A DNA stretch of 64,000 nucleotides from Paenibacillus sp. JZ16. GTDB lineage: Bacteria; Bacillota; Bacilli; Paenibacillales; Paenibacillaceae. Position 1 is the stretch's first letter, and each line of letters begins with the position of its first letter. The translations under genes and the position numbers were made by a program. The DNA lies in assembly GCF_015326965.1 (NCBI RefSeq), contig NZ_CP017659.1, forward strand, positions 1-64,000, read 5' to 3'. Below the pieces are notes generated by a model, which was not told where the DNA came from, ran no database searches, and worked only from the letters and a program-made list of their open reading frames with translations. Shown piece after piece: positions 1 to 7,060 of the stretch.

Positions 1-44
1 CCGGACCTTCTTCATGAGTTATGAAACTTGGTAATGGTGGGGGC

Positions 45-914
45 TTAATTCGGTTCTATATGAACATGTACGTCATAAACGCCGTGTGTTTCTTTTAATT
101 CATGTTCCACCTGGTCTGAAATATCATGGGCGACCCGGATATCCAGATTCGACCTGACCAGGATGACGATGTCAACAACCGTGTTGCTGCCGTAATTTCT
201 TGCCCGGATGTCCTTGACTCCCTTAACGCCAACCACTTGCTTTACGGTTTCTTTGTAACTTTTGACAATGTTCTCATCAAAGCCATCGGTTAAATGATGT
301 GAGGCATCCCGGAATATATCCCAAGCGGTTTTACATATCAGGAAGCCTACCAATACGGCGGTCAGCGGATCGAGCCATGGCAGATGAAATTGGGCGCCGA
401 TGATACCAACGACCGTGCCGATGCTGACCCAGGCATCCGAAAGATTGTCCTTGGCCGCTGCCATAACGGCTTGACTGTTTATTTTGGTAGCCAGGCGTTT
501 GTTGTAGCGGTAGACCAAGAACATCACGATGGCGCAGCCAATACCGGTCCACGCGGATAGAAGATCAGGCGATTCATGGTTGCCTTCAAACATGGAAGAA
601 ACGGCCCCGAACAGGACTTGGATCCCGACGGCCATCATAATAAAAGAGGCGATCAAGGAGGCTACCGTTTCCGCTTTCCAGTGGCCGTATGGATGATCCC
701 GATCCGCAGGTTTTTGCGATAAACGCAGTCCGATCAATACAGCAATGGACGCCACGATATCTGTAGCATTATTTAATCCGTCCGCCCGCAGAGCCTCGGA
801 GTTCGCGGTGTAACCTATCAATAATTTGATTGCAGATAAACAGATATAAGCAATGATACTGATGATGGCACCTTTTTCACCCAATTTTAAATCATGATAA
901 CGTTGTTGTTCCAA
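45..914 (-). CDS. Cation diffusion facilitator (CDF) family divalent metal efflux protein
   Basis: The 289-residue product is a membrane metal/proton antiporter of the CDF family, resembling the Mn2+ exporters MneP/MneS of Bacillus. Hydrophobic segments fill the first ~200 residues. The TM2 metal site shows as an ADGLNNATD motif near residues 44-52 and the TM5 partner as KDNLSD near 155-160. HPYGH at 74-78 is the family loop motif. The last ~85 residues form the cytoplasmic ferredoxin-like domain, ending in VHVHIEPN. The start is TTG, with AAGGAG about 10 bases upstream. Metal specificity (Mn, Zn or Fe) is inferred only from the DGxNxxxD pattern. It is monocistronic. Confidence 0.9.
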   Translation of the reverse strand: MEQQRYHDLKLGEKGAIISIIAYICLSAIKLLIGYTANSEALRADGLNNATDIVASIAVLIGLRLSQKPADRDHPYGHWKAETVASLIASFIMMAVGIQVLFGAVSSMFEGNHESPDLLSAWTGIGCAIVMFLVYRYNKRLATKINSQAVMAAAKDNLSDAWVSIGTVVGIIGAQFHLPWLDPLTAVLVGFLICKTAWDIFRDASHHLTDGFDENIVKSYKETVKQVVGVKGVKDIRARNYGSNTVVDIVILVRSNLDIRVAHDISDQVEHELKETHGVYDVHVHIEPN

Positions 915-1158
915 ATCTAGCCGACTCCTTCCACACGCCCCAAAAAATAGTACCTGACTATATTACCAAGCCGAGTTGGGGTGGGTCTAGAGCAACGTTT
1001 TTTCCTATCACTTAATAAGTGACAAGGGGCAAAAAGAGTTGCACTGGACTAAGAAAGATAGTTCGAGGCTAAGGTCTTGGCATATAAAACTGAATACTGG
1101 ATGGATGATAGCATTAAGCATGACGCTTGACATCAATATCCAAGGAGGGTAACATTGA

Positions 1159-1180
1159 TTATATACTAGTTGGTACATAA
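1159..1180. promoter_or_regulatory. Imperfect palindromic operator upstream of the TetR gene
   Basis: This 22-bp box matches the perfect palindrome at 1791-1812 at 19 of 22 positions. It ends about 15 bp before the TTG start of the TetR-family gene. That position suits autorepression. Confidence 0.7.
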
Positions 1181-1195
1181 CTGAGGTGAGAGTGG

Positions 1196-1777
1196 TTGGC
1201 GCGTCCGCGGGAATTCGATATGCAGAAAGCATTGAACAATGCGTTGGAGTTATTTTGGGAAAAGGGTTACGAAGCGACCTCCATTACAGATTTAACGACC
1301 AGGATGGAGATTAGCCGGCCGAGCCTATACATGGCTTTTGGAGATAAACGTGCGTTATTTATGAAGGTATTGGACATTTATATGGACCAGTTTCTTCGGA
1401 AACTCGAGTCTATTCTTGCTGCTAATGGATCGGGGTACAAGGGGATTGAGGCATTATTTCGAGATATTGTTGAACCGGTCGATGACCGTGGAATAAAGCG
1501 CGGTTGCTTGTTCGTAAACACAATGACGGAGCTTGCCGCACATGATGAGCAAATCGCGTTAAAAGGCCGTGAGTATCAGGACAAGGTATCACAGTTTCTG
1601 GAAAACGCGTTGACCGAAGGAAAGGAAGCGGGAGACATTGCGCAGACCATCGACGTTCATTCCACGGCACACTTTCTAATGCTGGCATTGGTTGGACTTT
1701 ACGTGGTCATAAAAATAGAACCCGCCCCGGTTGTTTTGAAACACAGTATAGAAGTTACTTTGGGTGTATTGAGGTAA
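1196..1777 (+). CDS. TetR/AcrR family transcriptional regulator
   Basis: A 193-residue one-component regulator. The N-terminal helix-turn-helix spans about residues 25-47 and is preceded by the typical 'alpha-1' helix FDMQKALNNALELFWEKGYE. The C-terminal ligand-binding domain is all-helical. The TTG start is chosen because GAGGTGAG lies just upstream and the N-terminus MARPREFD is standard for this group. Operator-like palindromes lie directly upstream and between this gene and the metallo-beta-lactamase-fold gene that follows. It probably represses itself and that gene. The inducer is unknown. Confidence 0.88.
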   Translation: MARPREFDMQKALNNALELFWEKGYEATSITDLTTRMEISRPSLYMAFGDKRALFMKVLDIYMDQFLRKLESILAANGSGYKGIEALFRDIVEPVDDRGIKRGCLFVNTMTELAAHDEQIALKGREYQDKVSQFLENALTEGKEAGDIAQTIDVHSTAHFLMLALVGLYVVIKIEPAPVVLKHSIEVTLGVLR

Positions 1778-1790
1778 TTTTTTTTGATCA

Positions 1791-1812
1791 TTATATACCA
1801 ATTGGTATATAA
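1791..1812. promoter_or_regulatory. Perfect 22-bp palindromic operator
   Basis: TTATATACCA followed by its exact reverse complement TGGTATATAA (with central AT) makes a perfect 22-bp palindrome, 34 bp before the AAGGAG of the metallo-beta-lactamase-fold gene. A near copy lies upstream of the TetR gene. Two matched copies in one locus strongly suggest a TetR binding site. Confidence 0.78.
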
Positions 1813-1855
1813 AAGTGCGAGCGCATATTATAACTTTTGTAAGGAGATGGTTGGA

Positions 1856-2479
1856 ATGCGATGGAAGCAGCTGACACGTCACGTGTGGGGCGGATATGTA
1901 TATTGGCCATTGCCTGTCATGGTATGGATCGTTGAAGATCGAGACGGATTAACGCTGGTTGACGCAGGGATACCGTCCATGTGGAATTCGTTGTATCAAG
2001 CGTTAAACGTCCGCTTCAAGAATAAGCCCTTAGTACAGGTGCTGCTTACGCACAGTCATGGGGACCATGTGGGGATGCTGCCGAACCTGACTCGGACCTT
2101 GCAGGTTCCGATAGTAGTACACCCATTAGAAGCGGACCGGATATCTGATATCTCCTCTAATCCAACCAAATCCCTGGATTTGGACAATGCGTATGGCGGG
2201 TTAATCCCTTATCATACACCGGGACATAGTCCGGGGCATGTGGTATTCTATCATCCTGACGACAAAATTCTTCTCGCAGGCGATCTGTTCACAGCATTCT
2301 TCGGCAAACTCCGCAGACCCATTGCGAAATTTACGCCTGATATGGAAGAGTCACTTCGGAGCGGGAGGATTCTTGAACGACTGGACCCTAAGCTTACGGC
2401 TTGCGCCCATTGCGGTGTTGTTAAACATGCGTCATCGCAATATCCCAAGCTGCTTCGTAAAGGTCATGGCAGTCGGTAG
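1856..2479 (+). CDS. Metallo-beta-lactamase fold hydrolase
   Basis: A 207-residue MBL-fold protein. The signature HSHGDH is at about residues 66-71. A second-shell 'PGHSPGH' histidine lies in mid protein, 'AGDLF' is near residue 142, and a late histidine is in 'CAHCGVVKH'. These fit a binuclear metal site. Substrate is not predictable; the family includes glyoxalase II-like thioesterases and quorum-quenching lactonases. The ATG at 1856 is preferred over the ATG at 1847 because AAGGAG (1841-1846) directly abuts 1847 but is 9 bases from 1856. It is a probable target of the upstream TetR regulator. Confidence 0.85.
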   Translation: MRWKQLTRHVWGGYVYWPLPVMVWIVEDRDGLTLVDAGIPSMWNSLYQALNVRFKNKPLVQVLLTHSHGDHVGMLPNLTRTLQVPIVVHPLEADRISDISSNPTKSLDLDNAYGGLIPYHTPGHSPGHVVFYHPDDKILLAGDLFTAFFGKLRRPIAKFTPDMEESLRSGRILERLDPKLTACAHCGVVKHASSQYPKLLRKGHGSR

Positions 2480-2605
2480 TCTTTGATTGCTTACACTGTA
2501 AACAACCACATGATAACGGCTTTACAGCCCTTATCCCCGGTATATACCTCCAGTTCGGAAGCATTGAATGCCAGAGACTATCCTTTAGAAGGAAAACGGA
2601 TCGAA

Positions 2606-2645
2606 CAAAAAAATAGCGGGCGAGATCATCTCTCGACACCGCTAT
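2606..2645 (-). terminator. Rho-independent terminator of the ribosomal protection gene
   Basis: Read on the minus strand, ATAGCGG ... CCGCTAT forms a stem with an inner GAGA/TCTC pairing, followed by seven T residues. It lies 20 bp beyond the stop codon of the Tet(M)-like gene. Confidence 0.8.
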
Positions 2646-2664
2646 GGATTGACACGTACGTTCT

Positions 2665-4611
2665 TTACATGATCTTGTTCAAATAAAGCATATATTCACC
2701 GCGGTTCAGCGGGTTGACTTGTCGCCGTTTGTTCACAGGGACGGTGGCTTGCACCTTCACGTAGCCTCCTGGTTTAACGGAGAGCATGCCCTCACCGCTT
2801 GTCAGGGAATGGACTTCGGCTTTCAGCAAGTCGGTTGTCCGCACGGGGATGGTACCATGAACGTGGACAGCATGGTTGTGGAATGTTGGTTCCTGATAGG
2901 TCCCCTCTAGCGCTGCCAACTTGGATAACACTTTGCTTAAACTGGTTTCCGGCAGAATGAATTGGATGACATTGATAGGCTCGTATACTTCCGTTCCGGC
3001 TTTGCCCAGCGCAGACATGAGGACGAGTGGGGTCAGGCTGCGAAAATCCTTTGCCGTCGACACCGGACTTGCGTAACCGGTATGCGTCAGCGTCACGATA
3101 ATATCGGTCACGGTCCATCCATACAAACCTTCCTGGAGCACCTCAATCACCGTGTCTTTAATCGCTTTCTGAAAGGCTAAGGGGAGAGAGCCCAGTTCCA
3201 CTTCCAGACGATACTGAATTCCGGTTCCTCTCTCGCCAGGCTCAACCCGTAAGCCAACCGTTGCATAAAAAGGACATTCGCCAATAAATTCAACAGCCTC
3301 TCCGGTCGCAACCGGCTTCTCGATACAAATGACCCGCGGAGCAGAAAATGCAGCTTCGATGCCATATTGCTGCTGGATCGTTTCCAGCAGAATTTCCTGC
3401 TGGACTTTACCGAATACGTGGATGATGTTTTCTTTGGTTTTCATATCCTGGATATATTGCAGGAATGGATCCTCTTCGGTGAGATCGCATAAGGCCGTGT
3501 GTAGTTGATGCTCCTCCGCGGGATTCTTGGCCGAAACCTGGACTTGAATCGGCGGCTTCTGAAAGTGGACCCTCTTCATCCTGTCGGAAACAGCACCGAT
3601 GACGTCGCCCACCTTGAGTTCATCGGTCATGAGAATCGCAATGTCTCCGGCATCGATCTGATTCACCGGCATGGATTTGCCATGGTGCAGAGCATGGAGG
3701 TGTTTTACCTTGAACATGTTGATGTTTCCGTTCTGCATTATCACCGTAATCTCGTCTCGCGCCTGGATACTGCCGGCGAACAGCCGGAGGTATACGTTCC
3801 GTTCTCCGTTCGGAAGTTTGATCACTTTGAACACCAGGCCGGATAACGATTCATGCTGAAGCTCCGAGGCGTCATTAACGGGGAACAACTCACCAAGCGC
3901 TTGAAGCAGCGGCTCGATGCCGATCCCTTTGGCTGCTGATCCTGCAAATAGAGGGTAAGCTTTACCTTGCTGGGTTTGCCTGCGTAATTCTTCCTGCAGC
4001 CGCTCGCGTGATATGGGAATATCCTGGGCATAGTCGTTCAGCAGATCGTCATTGGTCAGTGCCAACATTTCGACCCATCCGGCGTTATGGGGATCGGCGA
4101 TGTCTACCCGAACGGTTGCGCTGCCCTCATGAGATACAGAGCTCATCTCGCAAATATGTTCATCCAGCAGATTTCGTATCATGGTATAGACATTGTGGTA
4201 ATTCGCGCCCATTCGATCGATCTTGTTCATGAATAGAAGGGTGGGAATCCGTTGTTCTTTCAGCGTCTGCATGAGCACCCGCGTCTGAGCCTGTACGCCC
4301 TCAACCGCGGAAATCACCAGAATGACGCCATCCAGCACACTCAGTGAATGCTCGACCTCCGAGATGAAATCGGCATGTCCCGGCGTATCGATCAGATTGA
4401 TTTTTAGATCGCCCAGCATGAAGGATACGGCAGCGGATTTTATCGTGATGCCCCGTCTTCGCTCAATCTCCAGCGAATCCGTGATGGTATTGCCTTGGTC
4501 AACGGAACCCGCTTGATCAATAATGCCGGATCTGAACAGGATTTGCTCCGTTAGTGTGGTTTTACCGGCATCAACATGGGCCAAAACTCCAATATTCAAT
4601 ATGTTCTTCAT
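2665..4611 (-). CDS. Tet(M)/Tet(O)-type ribosomal protection protein (EF-G-like GTPase)
   Basis: A 648-residue translational GTPase that would release tetracycline from the 70S ribosome. The G domain is at the N-terminus: AHVDAGKTT (about 10-18), the RRRGITIKSA switch region, DTPGHADF (about 76-83) and NKIDRMG (about 130). The domain order of EF-G follows, with no insertion or truncation, and the length suits Tet(M) (~640). The sequence is clearly not the mobile tet(M) itself and looks like a chromosomal family member. A 36-codon leader ORF with a strong SD overlaps its start. Whether it confers resistance cannot be told from sequence. Confidence 0.88.
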   Translation of the reverse strand: MKNILNIGVLAHVDAGKTTLTEQILFRSGIIDQAGSVDQGNTITDSLEIERRRGITIKSAAVSFMLGDLKINLIDTPGHADFISEVEHSLSVLDGVILVISAVEGVQAQTRVLMQTLKEQRIPTLLFMNKIDRMGANYHNVYTMIRNLLDEHICEMSSVSHEGSATVRVDIADPHNAGWVEMLALTNDDLLNDYAQDIPISRERLQEELRRQTQQGKAYPLFAGSAAKGIGIEPLLQALGELFPVNDASELQHESLSGLVFKVIKLPNGERNVYLRLFAGSIQARDEITVIMQNGNINMFKVKHLHALHHGKSMPVNQIDAGDIAILMTDELKVGDVIGAVSDRMKRVHFQKPPIQVQVSAKNPAEEHQLHTALCDLTEEDPFLQYIQDMKTKENIIHVFGKVQQEILLETIQQQYGIEAAFSAPRVICIEKPVATGEAVEFIGECPFYATVGLRVEPGERGTGIQYRLEVELGSLPLAFQKAIKDTVIEVLQEGLYGWTVTDIIVTLTHTGYASPVSTAKDFRSLTPLVLMSALGKAGTEVYEPINVIQFILPETSLSKVLSKLAALEGTYQEPTFHNHAVHVHGTIPVRTTDLLKAEVHSLTSGEGMLSVKPGGYVKVQATVPVNKRRQVNPLNRGEYMLYLNKIM

Positions 4612-4681
4612 ATATCATAACCCTCATTCGTTTCATAGTTAGTTGTCCTTTCGGTTGGAAGTTATGGTTCAATTGCCGCAT
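4571..4681 (-). CDS. Leader ORF overlapping the start of the Tet(M)-like gene
   Basis: On the minus strand an ATG with a good SD (ACGGAGGCGATATAC before it) opens a 36-codon frame beginning MRQLNHNFQPKGQ. It ends in TGA inside the first codons of the Tet(M)-like gene, in a different frame. The leader has a stronger SD than the resistance gene. tet(M) genes are known to have leader peptides linked to attenuation. Here I infer translational coupling or attenuation, but see no clear terminator hairpin in the leader. Confidence 0.5.
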   Translation of the reverse strand: MRQLNHNFQPKGQLTMKRMRVMIYEEHIEYWSFGPC

Positions 4682-4892
4682 GTATATCGCCTCCGTGTAA
4701 AATAAAGTTACTTCTAGTTTATCCATTGAGAGATGATCGGAATATGTAATAAATACTTATAATCGTTCATTATCTTGCTCTAAATATGGCAACGTGCAGC
4801 GTCTTATTTGAATTTACATATTTAATACCGTGAAAAATGGTCGGCATTGGATTAGGATAAAGGCATACACCATATATGAAGGAGTCTTGCAT

Positions 4893-5333
4893 TTGATAAC
4901 ACTTCATGCCATAGATAAGGACAATTGGGAGGATTGCATCCGTCTTAAACCAAGACCTGAACAGGAGAAGTGGATTGCCCCCAATCTATACTCGATAGCG
5001 GAAGCTCAATTCATGGAGGGCTTCAAAACGCGTGCGATCTACCATGATGAAGAGATGATCGGATTTGTGATGTATGGCCTGCACCCGCACGATGATAACT
5101 TCTGGATCTACCGGTTTATGATCGACGGCAAGTTTCAGGGACTACATTATGCCAAACCTGCGATTCGTTTGGTTCTCGAGGAGATTCGGAACTCGCCGGA
5201 TACAACAAACGATGTTATGCTCTGTTATAAATCCGAGAATGTACATGCAAAAAGGCTATATTCCCAAATCGGGTTTAAAGAAGCCGGGATTGCTCCATGG
5301 GGAGATGTGATGGCTAAATATCGTTTTATATGA
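4893..5333 (+). CDS. GNAT family N-acetyltransferase, BltD-like (spermidine/spermine acetyltransferase type)
   Basis: A 146-residue GNAT enzyme similar in layout to BltD/PaiA polyamine acetyltransferases. The GFVMYGL strand, FWIYRFMID, QGLHYAKPAIRLVLEEI (acetyl-CoA pyrophosphate loop, partly degenerate) and ENVHAKRLYSQIGF are seen in order. The start is taken as TTG 4893 because GAAGGAG lies 8 bases upstream. An ATG in the same frame at 4830 has no SD and would add 21 unrelated residues. It is probably co-transcribed with the phosphatase and IF-3 paralogue, 22 bp downstream. Confidence 0.8.
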   Translation: MITLHAIDKDNWEDCIRLKPRPEQEKWIAPNLYSIAEAQFMEGFKTRAIYHDEEMIGFVMYGLHPHDDNFWIYRFMIDGKFQGLHYAKPAIRLVLEEIRNSPDTTNDVMLCYKSENVHAKRLYSQIGFKEAGIAPWGDVMAKYRFI

Positions 5334-5355
5334 TTAGCGTAGGGAGGGAACGGCA

Positions 5356-6105
5356 ATTCGAATATTAGCGATTAGCGACATTCATGGCTGCTACGATGAG
5401 TTCAATCAGTTACTGTATGATGTGCAGTACAATCCCGCTAAGGACAAGCTGATCTTGCTCGGGGATTATGTGGATCGCGGATTCAAAAGCAGGGAAGTCA
5501 TTGAACAAGTGATGAAACTGCGGGATGAAGGTGCCATCACTCTTCGCGGAAATCATGACCAGATGATGCTGGATGCCATTTTGCTTGATACGGATGAAGC
5601 GAACTCGCGCTGGATTCGCAATGGAGCTCGACATACGATTGAAAGCTACTGCGGCGCCGATTTTTTTGAGGGTGAAATGGATCGTGCCAGATATAACGAA
5701 GGAAAAGCCTATATTAAGAAGGGGTATGAGCATCATCTATCCTTTCTTGATACGCTGGCTCTCTTCTATGAAACAGACACTCACATATTCGTGCATGCAG
5801 GGATCAATCCGGGTGTTGAAGACTGGAAGTTGCAGCCTCAGGATGATTTCATCTGGATACGGGAACCATTCTTCAATTATCCTACAGGCATCAACAAAAC
5901 CGTGGTGTTCGGGCATACGCCAGCGGTCAACCTGCACGACTCGGAGCAGATCTGGTTCTGTGGAGAAGGGGACAAAATCGGTATTGATGGAGCGTGCGTG
6001 TACGGTAAACAGCTGAACTGTCTGGAAATCACGGAAGAGCAGGAATACCGAACCCATTCTGTTCGGTTCATGCACCATGATGTGAACGCAAAGGCAGAGC
6101 AATGA
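5356..6105 (+). CDS. Metallophosphoesterase / serine-threonine protein phosphatase, apparent ATT start
   Basis: A calcineurin-like phosphoesterase of about 249 residues. Metal ligands appear in order: SDIHG (residues 7-11), GDYVDRG (about 37-43), RGNHD (about 68-72), FVHAG, and VFGHTP. This is the PrpA/PrpE/PP2A-like bacterial set. No ATG, GTG or TTG lies between the in-frame stop at 5335-5337 and the catalytic SDIHG motif. The codon 7 bases after the SD GGGAGGG (5342-5348) is ATT, giving N-terminus (M)RILAISDIHG. The internal GTG at 5422 would remove the first metal ligands. An AUU start is known for infC of enteric bacteria, and an IF-3 paralogue follows this gene. Confidence 0.82.
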   Translation: MRILAISDIHGCYDEFNQLLYDVQYNPAKDKLILLGDYVDRGFKSREVIEQVMKLRDEGAITLRGNHDQMMLDAILLDTDEANSRWIRNGARHTIESYCGADFFEGEMDRARYNEGKAYIKKGYEHHLSFLDTLALFYETDTHIFVHAGINPGVEDWKLQPQDDFIWIREPFFNYPTGINKTVVFGHTPAVNLHDSEQIWFCGEGDKIGIDGACVYGKQLNCLEITEEQEYRTHSVRFMHHDVNAKAEQ

Positions 6106-6138
6106 ACGAACACCTACTTTTAATAGGAGGATCTATCC

Positions 6139-6627
6139 ATGTTAATGATGAATGAAAAGATAAAAGCACGCGAAGTAGAGCTGACCGGCTTAAACGGCGA
6201 AGATCTGGGAGTCGTCTCCAGGGATGAGGCACTTGTGCTGGCGAAAAGTCACAAAGCCGATTTGGTGTGTACCTCCCTATTCAGCAGTCCCCCGCCATGC
6301 AAACTCGTAAGCCGGGGGCAGGCGAAGCAGGAGGCTGTGAAAGAGAAGAAGGGCCAGCAAGCTTCAGCCGGTCCGATGAAAGTAAAGGAATTCCGCTTGT
6401 CCGTCCATATCGAAGAGCATGATTATGACACCAAGCTGTCGCAAATGCATAAGCTGCTGGCAGCGGGCAAAGCTGTCCAGCCCGTTATTCGCATTCAAGG
6501 CAGGGAGGGCGAAGCCGCCCGCAAACTGCTGGAGCGACTCGTGCAGGATCTGGCTGAGGTAGGCAAGAAGGAGACGGGTATACAAGTCAGCGGCAAGCAG
6601 GCTACGGTGAAGCTGCTGCCTATCTAA
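6139..6627 (+). CDS. Divergent paralogue of translation initiation factor IF-3
   Basis: A 162-residue protein with both IF-3 domains. The N-terminal part NEKIKAREVELTGLNGEDLG followed by VVSRDEAL matches the IF-3 start. The C-terminal part KVKEFRLSVHIEEHDYDTKL matches the IF-3 C-domain. The linker is altered: the usual DYGKFxYEQ is replaced by VSRGQAKQEA. The conserved FRGRE stretch reads IQGREGE. So it is an IF-3 homologue but not the canonical infC, which normally sits with rpmI-rplT. SD is TAGGAGG. It is 33 bp after the phosphatase stop. Likely role: modified start-codon selection or ribosome interaction under some condition (inference). Confidence 0.8.
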   Translation: MLMMNEKIKAREVELTGLNGEDLGVVSRDEALVLAKSHKADLVCTSLFSSPPPCKLVSRGQAKQEAVKEKKGQQASAGPMKVKEFRLSVHIEEHDYDTKLSQMHKLLAAGKAVQPVIRIQGREGEAARKLLERLVQDLAEVGKKETGIQVSGKQATVKLLPI

Positions 6628-6684
6628 CAGAACGGGACAAATTTTTCATTGCATCGGCGTTTCATTGCAGTCGACGTTTTACGG

Positions 6685-6713
6685 TTTACTTTTTATTTTT
6701 TTGATGATACTAT
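6685..6713 (+). promoter_or_regulatory. Sigma-A promoter of the glnS T-box transcript
   Basis: TTTACT, 17-bp spacer, then TACTAT with an extended -10 TGA directly before it. The T-box leader begins just downstream. Confidence 0.65.
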
Positions 6714-6719
6714 GGATCA

Positions 6720-7012
6720 AATTGTAAACGCCATGAAGAGAAGAGTAGATGAACAGGAATCCCTACAGAGAGCTCCGGTAAGCTGAAAAGGAGTTGGATG
6801 CCATTCATTGAACCAAGCCTCTGAGCGGCGCATCGGAACTTATGGATAAGGGATGGTGCGACAGGAGCTCCTGTTACAGAGCTAGGGTATAAGCGATCGC
6901 GTGATGGCCGTACCTGATAAGGCCTGATATCGTGAGATATCGGCGAATAGGGGTGGCACCGCGAAACCAATCTCGTCCCCAAGACTTATGTCTTGGAGAC
7001 GGGATTTTTTTG
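6720..7012 (+). ncRNA. T-box leader, glutamine specifier (CAA), with antitermination terminator
   Basis: Stem I features are present: AGAGAGCTCCGGTAAGCTGAAA near 6765-6787. The specifier region reads GAACCAAGCC, giving CAA (Gln) at 6814-6816. The T-box core AGGGGTGGCACCGCG is at 6949-6963. An intrinsic terminator follows: the stem CTCGTCCCCAAGAC / GTCTTGGAGACGGG and a run of T at 6972-7012. The UGGC bulge would pair with a GCCA tRNA 3' end. The leader thus raises glnS expression when uncharged tRNA-Gln accumulates. Confidence 0.93.
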
Positions 7013-7060
7013 TTTTTCATGGAATTACGGCAGATCCAACAACGTAAGGAGGAGTCAGGT

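Noticed and set aside
2483..2686. A 67-codon frame after the MBL-fold gene
   Set aside because: It runs through the terminator of the Tet(M)-like gene and has no SD.
6932..7060. N-terminal extension of GlnRS
   Set aside because: It reads through the T-box core and terminator; the ATG at 7061 has a strong SD.
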